Source of the DNA: Methyloferula stellata AR4
Lineage (GTDB): Bacteria > Pseudomonadota > Alphaproteobacteria > Rhizobiales > Beijerinckiaceae
DNA length: 64,000 nt
Assembly: GCF_000385335.1 (NCBI RefSeq)
Contig: NZ_ARWA01000001.1
Location: 2,372,001-2,436,000 of the forward strand
Direction: 5' to 3'
Under the pieces are notes generated by a model, which searched no databases, was not told the DNA's origin, and saw only the letters and a program-made list of their open reading frames with translations. Both the position numbers and the translations under genes were made by a program. Positions 31,879 through 39,843 of this stretch are shown piece after piece. How positions within the stretch are numbered: position 1 is the stretch's first letter; each line of letters begins with the position of its first letter.

Positions 31879-34305
31879 GTGCCACCTTCCAGTGACGACA
31901 ATGACGAGCGCGCCTCGAAGCTTAACGCGAGGCTTGGCGCGCATATCGCGCCGCATGATCTCTATGCCAGGACGAAAAACCTTCCCTTTGCAGGAACTCT
32001 TCGATGCAATGTCGATTGCGTCGAGGCCGGTTCCTGGCAGGAGATTCTTCTCGATTATGAGGTCGGCGCGGGCGGCATAGCTGATGGTGCCACTTTCAAA
32101 GTGACATTTAAGTTCTACTCGGACTGGGCTTTATTCCAGACGGCCGATCCCACCGCGGCGAATTACCTCTCCGCTGAATACCAGGCAGGTCCTTTGGCCG
32201 CAGGCCAGTCGCCAGCAAGCGTTCAATATCTATCCGTTCGCTTCGATCAGAAGGGCCACGAGCGTCCTTTTCAAAAGGCGGTCATCGTCGATATTGTCGA
32301 TGGTTATCTGAACGCTGGCGATCATATCCTCATTCGGCTTGGTGACCGGCGTGGCGGCGGACCCGGCACGCGTGTTCAGACCTTTATCGAGGACCATTTC
32401 AGGTTTCGCGCCTATGTCGACATTCTCGGTACCTCGCGTTTCGTCGCGGTGCCGGGCGATGTCTCGTTGCGTATCGCGGCTGGTCCCGCGGCCCGCATCA
32501 TCCTCAATGGACCACGTTTCGCGCGCCCCGGCGTAGCCGCGCCCTTCCATCTGTCGCTGCAGGATCGTTGGGGCAATATCGTGAGCGACACGGGGGGCGC
32601 TATCCATTTGACTGCCTTCGGGCAAGATGGGGTGCTTTTCAGCCGCGACCTCACGTTGCCTGCGCAAGGCTGGGCCGCCGTTGCCGTTGATGATCTGCCG
32701 TCGGATCGTGGCGATCTGCGATTCGTTGCAGAGGCTCTGCAAGCCCGCGACATTGCTCCCGCCGAGGCCTTCCTTTCCGTCTTTGACGACGCGCCAAGTC
32801 CTCGCGCGTACTATGCCGATCTTCACGTTCATGCGCATGACACGGTCGGCACCAATAGCCCGGCTTATAATGCTGCTTTCGCGCGGGATATCGGCGGCAT
32901 AGATGTCTTTGGCTATACCGCGAACGACTTTCAAATCACCGATGCGAATTGGAAGGACGGCGTCGAGACAATCGGCACATTCAACGAGCCGGGACGCTTC
33001 ATCGCCTATCCGGTGCAGGAATGGTGCGGCAGTTCGACGGCCGGCGGCGATCATAAAGTGATCTTCTTGGGCGATGAGCCGCCGGAGTTTCCCTATAACC
33101 GCAAGGGCGAGCACAATCGCACTTTGCTCTGGAATGAAGATATGAAAGGCGCCTCGGCCAATCTCGGCCGCTGGCCGATCGAAGAGCTTTGGGACGCCTA
33201 TCTCGACAGACCCGAGGCGCATCTCGTCATCCCGCATGTCGGCGGCCGCCGTTACATCGCGGATTGGCACCACCCGGAGCTGGAACGGTTGGTCGAGATT
33301 GCTTCGTCCTGGGGGCATTTTCCCTGGCTCTATCAAGATGTGATTGAACGCGGCTACAGACTCGGAGTCTGCGCCAATAGCGACGAACATCGCGGCCGTC
33401 CTGCCGGTGGTGCGCCGGGTGTGCAGGTCTTTGGGGTGCGCGGTGGGCTGACAGGCATTTTCGCGGAAAGCCTCGATCGTGCCGCGATCGGTGTGGCCTT
33501 GCGTGCCCGTCATACCTTCGCGACGACGGGTGAACGCACTGCACTGATCGTTCGTTGCGGCGACCACATCCAAGGCGATGCTTTCGAACACACAGGGTCA
33601 GCCGAGATCAGCTATCGCTTTTTGGGCGATCTCGGATGGGATGAGCTTGCAGCCTTCGATCAAACCGGCCTTATCTGGCGGCGTAACCTTCACGAAGAGC
33701 TTGGTTTCTCCGACCGGCTCATCCGATTGCGCTGGGGCGGCGCACGGATCAAGGATCGTTACCGTTGGGCGAGTTGGAACGGCCGCATCCGTATCTTGAA
33801 CGGAACGATCCATCGCTTTTCGGCGAGTGGCTTCGAACATGTCGAGGAAACGGCATGGCGTGCCGGACCAACGGATGTTGGCTTTCGCTCGGAAACCTAT
33901 GGCGATGCGGATTCCATAGAGATTGAAGTAAGCAATCTAAGTGCTGCGCGCTTCATCGTCGAAGGCACGATCGGCGGCTTTGTGAAAGTTGGTGATCCGC
34001 GCAAGCCTGCGCCCTTCATTCACAGGCCGGATTTTCATTGGGAGATCTCCGGCGCCGAGCTTCTCGAAAATGGCGAGTTGCGCCTCGATCTCGGCGGCAC
34101 CGATCTCTTTCTAGCGCTCGAGCGCTTGACGGCATCCCCCTTGCCGCGGGACATTTCCGGGCACTTCACTGTTGAACCGGTCAATGGCCCCTTCGGCTTC
34201 AGGCCGGTCTATCTGTTCGGCCGCCAGCGCGACGACGCGAAGATCTGGTCCTCGGCGCAATTCATCACTTTCACGGAAGCTCTGGAGTCAGGAAAAGATC
34301 GTTGA
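31879..34305 (+). CDS. DUF3604 protein, PHP-like putative metal-dependent hydrolase (operon C)
   Basis: This 808-residue protein has N-terminal beta-rich domains (LRIAAGPAARIILNGPRFA, FHLSLQDRWGNIVSD). The DUF3604/PHP-like core starts at about residue 312: YYADLHVHAHDTVGTNSP has the H-x-H metal site. Later LVIPHVGGR, RYIADWHHPELERLVEI and GVCANSDEHRG supply further His/Asp ligands. Such cores are usually trinuclear metal phosphoesterases; DUF3604 itself is uncharacterised. There is no signal peptide. The GTG start at 31879 is the only in-frame choice before the domain. It overlaps the permease by four bases, tying it to the importer; it may act on the imported compound. Confidence 0.8.
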   Translation: MPPSSDDNDERASKLNARLGAHIAPHDLYARTKNLPFAGTLRCNVDCVEAGSWQEILLDYEVGAGGIADGATFKVTFKFYSDWALFQTADPTAANYLSAEYQAGPLAAGQSPASVQYLSVRFDQKGHERPFQKAVIVDIVDGYLNAGDHILIRLGDRRGGGPGTRVQTFIEDHFRFRAYVDILGTSRFVAVPGDVSLRIAAGPAARIILNGPRFARPGVAAPFHLSLQDRWGNIVSDTGGAIHLTAFGQDGVLFSRDLTLPAQGWAAVAVDDLPSDRGDLRFVAEALQARDIAPAEAFLSVFDDAPSPRAYYADLHVHAHDTVGTNSPAYNAAFARDIGGIDVFGYTANDFQITDANWKDGVETIGTFNEPGRFIAYPVQEWCGSSTAGGDHKVIFLGDEPPEFPYNRKGEHNRTLLWNEDMKGASANLGRWPIEELWDAYLDRPEAHLVIPHVGGRRYIADWHHPELERLVEIASSWGHFPWLYQDVIERGYRLGVCANSDEHRGRPAGGAPGVQVFGVRGGLTGIFAESLDRAAIGVALRARHTFATTGERTALIVRCGDHIQGDAFEHTGSAEISYRFLGDLGWDELAAFDQTGLIWRRNLHEELGFSDRLIRLRWGGARIKDRYRWASWNGRIRILNGTIHRFSASGFEHVEETAWRAGPTDVGFRSETYGDADSIEIEVSNLSAARFIVEGTIGGFVKVGDPRKPAPFIHRPDFHWEISGAELLENGELRLDLGGTDLFLALERLTASPLPRDISGHFTVEPVNGPFGFRPVYLFGRQRDDAKIWSSAQFITFTEALESGKDR

Positions 34306-35045
34306 ACCGTTATCTCTTATCTGCGATCGGTCTGACGGTCTTCCTTCTGGTTTGGCAATCGATTCCATTGCTTGATCCGAGCGCGCAGGCGCTCTTGCCG
34401 GTGCCGAGCCAATTGCCGGCGGCTTTCTTGCGTGAAGTCCGAAGCGGCATCTGGATCGTTTGCGTCGGGCAAAGCCTCTCGCATTATTTCTATGGTCTCG
34501 TTCTCGGCATCCTGTTCGGCATCGGGATCGGTATCCTCACGGGAATGTACCGCAGCCTGGAAGTCGCGCTGAGCTGGGTGATCCGGACTCTGCGTCCGAT
34601 TCCGGGGCTTGCCTGGATTCCATTTGCCATTCTCTGGTTCGGAGTGGAGCAAGCCGCGGCGATCTTCATTATCGCGATCGGGGTGTTCTGGATCGTGTTT
34701 TTCGCGGCCCATGCGGCGATCCGCAACGTCGATCACGAACTCATCGAAGTGGCTGAGGCCTTCGGCTTTACAAGCGGCTGGGAGAAGCTCGTGAAGGTTC
34801 TCTTTCCCGCAAGCCTTCCAGGCATTCTGGTTGGCGTTCGCACGGCTCTCGGACAAGCCTGGATGGCGGTCGTCGCCGCCGAACTTTTCGGCGTTCCGGG
34901 GCTTGGGCAGAGGATGAATCAGGCGGCGAGCCTGCTCGCGACCGACATCGTCGTGGTCTATATGTTGACGATCGCCGCGCTCTATGGCCTCGTCGACACC
35001 GGCTTTCTGCTTGCCCAATCGCGCTTCCTGTCATGGAAGACGTGA
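34302..35045 (+). CDS. ABC transporter permease (operon C)
   Basis: This 247-residue membrane protein of the SsuC/TauC family has about six hydrophobic segments and the coupling loop EVAEAFGFTSGWEKLVKVLF-P. The TTG start at 34302 overlaps the DUF3604 stop (TTGA); AGGAAAAG lies just upstream. It lacks the long hydrophilic N-terminus of the operon A permease. Together with the ATPase at 35033 and the solute-binding protein at 30687 it forms a complete importer split over two divergent operons. Confidence 0.9.
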   Translation: MNRYLLSAIGLTVFLLVWQSIPLLDPSAQALLPVPSQLPAAFLREVRSGIWIVCVGQSLSHYFYGLVLGILFGIGIGILTGMYRSLEVALSWVIRTLRPIPGLAWIPFAILWFGVEQAAAIFIIAIGVFWIVFFAAHAAIRNVDHELIEVAEAFGFTSGWEKLVKVLFPASLPGILVGVRTALGQAWMAVVAAELFGVPGLGQRMNQAASLLATDIVVVYMLTIAALYGLVDTGFLLAQSRFLSWKT

Positions 35046-35821
35046 GCGCCATGGATCCGGTCATCGAGATCGAAGGCCTGAGCCTCGCTTACGAGCGCGA
35101 AGGCGCCGTCACCGAGATTCTCCGCGGTCTCGATCTGACTGTGGAGCGCGGCGAATTCGTTGCGATCGTCGGGGCCTCGGGGGTCGGCAAATCGACCCTG
35201 CTACGGGTGTTGATGGGGCTCGCCGCGCCGTCGTCAGGCACGGTTAAGGTTCACGCCGATCCAAATTCGGAACGGGCCATGGCGCTGGTTTTTCAGGATG
35301 CGCGTCTGCTGCCGTGGCGACGCGTCATTACCAACGTGGGCTTCGGCCTCGAGAAGACCAAGCTCGGCAAGAGCGAGCGGCGCGAACGGGCTTTGACCGT
35401 TCTGCGCAGCGTCGGTCTGGAGAGCTTCGCGAACCGCTACCCGCATCAATTGTCAGGCGGTCAAAGGCAGCGGGTAGCACTTGCAAGAGCACTTGCCGTC
35501 AATCCGTCGATCATGCTGATGGACGAACCTTTCAGCGCACTCGACGCTTTGACGCGGCAAGCGTTGCAGGATGAATTGACCCGCGTCTGGAACGCGTTCG
35601 GCAAGACCGTCCTTTTCGTCACACATGACATAGATGAAGCTGTCTATCTGGCGGATCGCGTGGTTGCACTCGGCGGCAAGCCCGGGGAGGTCAAAGCCTC
35701 TCTTTCGATCGATGTGCCACGGCCGCGCGAGCGGCAAGATCGCGTCTTGCAGGCCCATGCACAGCGAGTCAAAGACGAACTCAAGGCGGAAGCCATCGCA
35801 AGGGACGATTGGGTGATCTGA
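35033..35821 (+). CDS. ABC transporter ATPase (operon C)
   Basis: This 262-residue SsuB/TauB-type ATPase has Walker A GASGVGKST, Q-loop VFQDARLLPW, signature LSGGQRQR, Walker B IMLMDEPFSALD and the switch THDIDEAV. The first ATG at 35033 overlaps the permease end by 13 bases; an ATG at 35051 (MDPVIEIEG) is an equally good start that still keeps the whole domain. It is the last gene of operon C. An imperfect hairpin follows at 35857. Confidence 0.9.
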   Translation: MEDVSAMDPVIEIEGLSLAYEREGAVTEILRGLDLTVERGEFVAIVGASGVGKSTLLRVLMGLAAPSSGTVKVHADPNSERAMALVFQDARLLPWRRVITNVGFGLEKTKLGKSERRERALTVLRSVGLESFANRYPHQLSGGQRQRVALARALAVNPSIMLMDEPFSALDALTRQALQDELTRVWNAFGKTVLFVTHDIDEAVYLADRVVALGGKPGEVKASLSIDVPRPRERQDRVLQAHAQRVKDELKAEAIARDDWVI

Positions 35822-35856
35822 ACGAACTGCGGCTTTATAAGGGACCGGCTGATGCT

Positions 35857-35890
35857 GCGTTTACGGTCATTGCACGTGACCGTTAAACGC
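35857..35890. terminator. Imperfect hairpin between convergent operons
   Basis: GCGTTTACGGTCA pairs with TGACCGTTAAACGC (one bulged base) across a 7-base loop. It lies between the ATPase stop at 35821 and the convergent gene ending at 36099. No T-run is present. Confidence 0.45.
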
Positions 35891-36098
35891 ATATTGTGAC
35901 GGTACTATTATGTCTCACCATCGCCGATGGTGGCGCACTGATCGGCGAACGTTACGGCGCCTGGGCCATGCAAAGCCGTAAGATGAGAGATATTGAGTTT
36001 GAGCTTCTCGATGTTCTCGTAAAGGTTCACCGAATATGGGTTCGCTGCGACCGGTGACGGCGTGTTTGGCACACTGAAAACAGCCGGTAGCCGTCCTT

Positions 36099-36956
36099 TT
36101 ATCGCAGCTCTGGGTACCCCAGTGCGGCGGCGTCTTCTTCAATGAGCAATAGACGTTCGTAGTCAGCGTCAGTCTCGAATGCGAAGCCTTCGATATTCAA
36201 CGCCGATCGAACTAATTCGAGTCCGGGTGCTGTCGCAACGTCGTTTAGTACTTCTCTCAGAACGCGGAGAATGCCAGCATCGGTTTTTCGGGCTGTGATA
36301 TATGGCGGAGCGGCCGTGCGCACCGATTCACCGATCTTCGACACGCGCTCGGTGAGTTCAGGCTCAAAACGCTCGAAGTGCGCGAAGCTGACACAATCGA
36401 TCGCGGCAATGTCGGCGCGACCCTCTGCTACGGCTTCAAGGCTTTTGTGGTGGGAGCCCGTTATGACGACGGAACGAAAGAAATCATTGCTTTCGGCAAT
36501 TGGTGCAATCGCGGCTCGCAGCAAATTCATGCCGGTGTTGCTGTCAAAGCTGTTTACGGCGCAGACGCTTCCGCGCACATCACGCAACGTTCGATGTTGA
36601 GCCTTCGCGTTGACGATGAAGAAGCTGCAATGCTCGAAGCCTTCGCAGCCTGAAGATCCATAAATTGGCGTTGCGACGATCTGTACGGCGCTTTTGAATT
36701 GCTTGACCAGAGGGTAGCCGCAGGCCTGGCCGAACAGAAGGTCGGGATCACGCCAAGCTCCTTGATAATCATCTGTTCTGGTCAGTGAGGCCGGGACGGC
36801 CGTCAGCCCGGCGTTTTTCAGACGCTCGGCGATCGCGTGCCAGAAGGCGTCGGTCGCCGGTTTCAATTGCGGCAGATCATACATCGGAAGGGCCGCGACG
36901 GTTCGTGAGGCCGCGGCAGCCCGGGTATCATTGTCCAGCGTGGCGCTTCTATTCAT
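36099..36956 (-). CDS. PhnD-like binding-fold protein without signal peptide
   Basis: This 285-residue protein has the PhnD/transferrin-like periplasmic-binding fold (PF12974 type). Visible features are VAALPMYDLPQLKPATDAFW, LFGQACGYPLVKQF, VNSFDSNTGMNLLRAAIAP and EGRADIAAIDCVSF. The N-terminus is hydrophilic (MNRSATLDNDTRAAAASRTV), so it is probably cytoplasmic. The ATG at 36956 overlaps the desaturase stop by 8 bases without its own Shine-Dalgarno site, so it is translationally coupled. No permease or ATPase accompanies it. It may bind or sense a ligand related to the desaturase reaction. Confidence 0.8.
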   Translation of the reverse strand: MNRSATLDNDTRAAAASRTVAALPMYDLPQLKPATDAFWHAIAERLKNAGLTAVPASLTRTDDYQGAWRDPDLLFGQACGYPLVKQFKSAVQIVATPIYGSSGCEGFEHCSFFIVNAKAQHRTLRDVRGSVCAVNSFDSNTGMNLLRAAIAPIAESNDFFRSVVITGSHHKSLEAVAEGRADIAAIDCVSFAHFERFEPELTERVSKIGESVRTAAPPYITARKTDAGILRVLREVLNDVATAPGLELVRSALNIEGFAFETDADYERLLLIEEDAAALGYPELR

Positions 36957-37854
36957 AGCTAAGAGGGTTGATTGGATCGTCGAACGACTTCAGAAGATAG
37001 CGCCGCGTGATTTCGAAGTAGCTCCGGTAAACGCGTGTGACCTCTGCCGAGATCAGGCTCTCGCGATGCTCTTTGTACCAAGCCGGGATTTTGTACCAAG
37101 GCAAATCAGGGCGGCAGTGATGTGCAATATGAAGATTATTGAAGAGGAAAAGAAGTCCGAGGACCTTGGCATTCTCGACGGTCGCAGTCTGTTCTCCCGC
37201 AACCCGTGCGGCCCGATGCTCCGCGAACGATCGCACAAGCGACAATGAGGTCCCGGGGTAGACGATGCCGAGCAGATAAAACCATGGGTTCATCTTACAG
37301 ATGCCGACGATCCAAATCAGAATGATCGTGCATCCCACAAGATGCGCACCCCAATTTATGAGGCCGTCGCGCGGATTGTCGCGAGCGGCAGCTAGCTCCC
37401 GTGCGATCAAACGACCTGCGTTCCAGGCTGGCCCTAGCAGGAGTCTTCCTATCAAGGTCGTCTGCAACTGAACAAGTGTTTTGCCGATTGAGCCGAGCTC
37501 TGACCAGCCGTGCTGCGTCCAATAGTAAGATTCCGGATCGTTGCAGGGATCGGTCAATGTCTCGGCGCGATGATGATCGAGATGTGAGGCCCGGTAGACG
37601 TGATAGGGCAGCCAAAGCGACAAAGGCGGAAAAGCCAGCAGTGTATTCACGCCTTGCCACGGCGTTGGGTGCCCGTGCAGATTCTCATGTTGAAGTGAAG
37701 AGTGCCATGCGATGAGCCACGCCCCTGCAGGCACGATGAACCATATCGGCAAGAGGGCATGGAAAAGAGTTAACGCGATCCAGCTGCCGTAAATAACGAT
37801 CGTTAGACCAACCGTAAACCATTCAATTATTTTCGATTTCGACATTAGCAGCAT
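36949..37854 (-). CDS. Membrane fatty-acid-desaturase-family di-iron enzyme
   Basis: This 301-residue membrane protein has the three histidine boxes HENLHG, HLDHH and NNLHIAHH that bind the di-iron centre. About four hydrophobic segments are present (WFTVGLTIVIYGSWIALTLF, IWFIVPAGAWLIAW, INWGAHLVGCTIILIWIVGI). The family covers lipid desaturases and hydroxylases; the substrate cannot be read from sequence. The ATG at 37852-37854 has no Shine-Dalgarno site; MSKSK at 37845 is an alternative start. It overlaps the PhnD-like gene and lies below an AT-rich promoter region. Confidence 0.88.
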   Translation of the reverse strand: MLLMSKSKIIEWFTVGLTIVIYGSWIALTLFHALLPIWFIVPAGAWLIAWHSSLQHENLHGHPTPWQGVNTLLAFPPLSLWLPYHVYRASHLDHHRAETLTDPCNDPESYYWTQHGWSELGSIGKTLVQLQTTLIGRLLLGPAWNAGRLIARELAAARDNPRDGLINWGAHLVGCTIILIWIVGICKMNPWFYLLGIVYPGTSLSLVRSFAEHRAARVAGEQTATVENAKVLGLLFLFNNLHIAHHCRPDLPWYKIPAWYKEHRESLISAEVTRVYRSYFEITRRYLLKSFDDPINPLSYE

Positions 37855-38383
37855 GATTATCAGACATAAGTTTAGCTAGTCTACATAATAACTATATAAT
37901 AAGTCAATAGGTGAGGTCGCGCCACCGTCGAGCCCTAGCGACAAAGTCGCGGATGTGCCCTGAGCGTCCACCGATCGGCTGATAGCGGTTTGCGAGCGAT
38001 GTGTGGAAATGGCCGCCCCGATAGGCGGGTGGCGCGAACCGACGCGGAAAAGGCCTCTTACTTCAGTCTCAGTCGCGATCGGGCATGAGACCGTAGAATT
38101 CAAATGAGATCAATTCATTATGAGCGAGAAACATCGCTGACGGCGTGAAGGGTGGTCAATTTTGACCACTCGATGAGAGGCCTTCCTGCTATGCCTTCAC
38201 CCGAACCAGGAGGGCATGCGTATGGGATATCTGTGGCAATGAAATGCGTCAGTGCCCAGGTTATGGTTGCTCGCGTGATGGCGCATATTTGCCGGTGATG
38301 CAAAGGCCCATGTCTTCGATTTATGACGATTGCTATTAATCTATTTATGGCGGCCTGTAGGTCGCCCTCGGGGCGAGGGCTAG
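37855..38383. other. Intergenic region before the Crp gene
   Basis: The 37855-37915 stretch is very AT-rich and should hold the desaturase promoter. The rest shows no convincing gene or RNA. The hairpin at 38364 closes the region. Confidence 0.5.
38364..38380 (+). promoter_or_regulatory. Hairpin covering the ribosome binding site of the Crp gene
   Basis: GCCCTCG-GGG-CGAGGGC is a perfect 7-bp stem with a 3-base loop. It ends three bases before the GTG start and includes the GAGGG that serves as the ribosome binding site, so folding would hide it. Confidence 0.5.
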
Positions 38384-39058
38384 GTGGCAGAAGAACAGAC
38401 CAGACTCATTGATCTGACCCGCTTGTCAAATGTGAGCGGGGTAACAGCCGGCGTCGTATCGCGAAAGGATACGGTTTTCTTCGCTCAGGGCGACCCCGCT
38501 GATTCTCTCTATTTCCTCCAGGACGGCAGGGTCAAAGTCACGGTCGTGTCCGAACAGGGAAAAGAGGCCGTGATCGCGATCCTTAAGGTTGGCAGTTTCT
38601 TCGGCGAGGGGTGTCTCACCGGGCAGCAGGTGCGCATGGCGTCCGCTGTGGCACTCACCGACTGCATCTCCATTCACATGGAGAAGGCCGCGGTCATTCG
38701 CGTGCTCCATGAAGACAAGGAGTTTTCCGAGCAGTTCACCGCCTATCTATTGGCGCGCAACGCTCGAGTGGAAGCCGATCTTGTCGATCAACTGTTCAAT
38801 TCCAGTGAAAAGCGCTTGGCGAGAATGCTCTTGATCCTTGCCAATTTCGGTAAAGAAGGAAAACCTGAGCCGATCATTCCTTCGATCAGCCAGGAGACAC
38901 TTGCCGAGATGATCGGAACCACCCGGTCTCGCGTCAGCTTTTTCATGAATAAGTTTCGTCAGCTCGGTTTCATCGATTACAACGGCCATATCGAAGTCCA
39001 TAGCTCTTTGCTGAATGTCGTCCTGCTTGACGACACCACCAAGAAGATTGAGGACTGA
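38384..39058 (+). CDS. Crp/Fnr-family transcriptional regulator
   Basis: This 224-residue protein has a beta-roll (VFFAQGDPADSLYFLQDGRV, KVGSFFGEGCLTG) and an HTH (EMIGTTRSRVSFFMNKFRQL). It is a close paralogue of the regulator at 20338 and shares the same recognition helix, so the two probably read the same sites. The start is GTG. The hairpin at 38364 may control its translation. The ligand is unknown. Confidence 0.85.
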   Translation: MAEEQTRLIDLTRLSNVSGVTAGVVSRKDTVFFAQGDPADSLYFLQDGRVKVTVVSEQGKEAVIAILKVGSFFGEGCLTGQQVRMASAVALTDCISIHMEKAAVIRVLHEDKEFSEQFTAYLLARNARVEADLVDQLFNSSEKRLARMLLILANFGKEGKPEPIIPSISQETLAEMIGTTRSRVSFFMNKFRQLGFIDYNGHIEVHSSLLNVVLLDDTTKKIED

Positions 39059-39246
39059 TCGCGCGTCGCTTCCAGCCGCGGTCGCCATGGAAAGCGATTT
39101 TGCTCCGCGCCGCACTTTATGGGAAGCGAAGACGGCCTTGTAACCTTGCGGCACTCCCATCATGTTAATAGGTAGTTCGCTGCAACGGTAGACATGCTCC
39201 CGGACAAAGCAGTGACAACCCCAGACATAAAGTTGAGGAGTGCGAG

Positions 39247-39531
39247 ATGGCGATCCGTTCGACTGAGTCCATGGTTACGTTCAACCATCCTTTTCGCATG
39301 AGCGCCTTTGACGACCTTCTGCCGGCTGGAACCTACCGGGTTGTAACCGATGAAGAGGAAATCCTCGGCCTTTCGTTTCTCGCTTACCAGCGGATAGCTA
39401 CGTCGTTGCAAACGCCGTCGATCTCAGCACCTGACGGCCAGAGCCAAAGCGTACCGATCCAGCCGGCCGAACTTACGTCAGCGCTTGAGCGCGACGACCA
39501 GCAAACGACGGAAGCCGTTCATGCGGCGTAA
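39247..39531 (+). CDS. Small hypothetical protein (rhizobial type)
   Basis: This 94-residue protein has a conserved N-terminal half (VTFNHPFRMSAFDDLLPAGT, YRVVTDEEEILGLSFLAYQR) that I recognise from uncharacterised proteins in Bradyrhizobium and relatives. The C-terminal half is Ser/Gln/Glu-rich. There is no signal peptide. GGAG precedes the ATG. It sits alone between the Crp gene and the autotransporter; function is unknown. Confidence 0.7.
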   Translation: MAIRSTESMVTFNHPFRMSAFDDLLPAGTYRVVTDEEEILGLSFLAYQRIATSLQTPSISAPDGQSQSVPIQPAELTSALERDDQQTTEAVHAA

Positions 39532-39811
39532 CCCGAGCCGAACTGAGAGCGGCGTTCTCTCCAAGTTCGAGATAAGCAAACAAGCTTTTATAAGTTTTCG
39601 GAACTAAATCGCTTCCAACTCACTGTTTAAATGGCGACCCTTCTGCAACTGCGTTGCGGATTGCCGCCGTTAGGCCTCAGCAGTCGCATGGATGATGGTG
39701 TCATAGGCGGAGAGGCAACGAATGGCCGGTTTGGCCGAAGCTGGAAGAGGCCGCTTTTTTATGGGCGTCATCCAAATGTCACGTCATTAAGCTTAAACGC
39801 CGCCGGGGAGT

Positions 39812-39828
39812 GGTAGCCCAGGGCTACC
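39812..39828. promoter_or_regulatory. Perfect palindrome just upstream of the autotransporter
   Basis: GGTAGCCCAGGGCTACC is a 17-bp perfect inverted repeat around a central A, 15 bases before the ATG at 39844. A second palindrome, TTAAGCTTAA, lies at 39787-39796. It may be an operator or a leader hairpin. The rest of 39532-39811 shows no gene. Confidence 0.5.
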
Positions 39829-39843
39829 GCTGTGGGGGGCGTT

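Noticed and set aside
32230-33591. Minus-strand 453-codon open frame
   Set aside because: It is antisense to the DUF3604 gene and has no recognisable domain.
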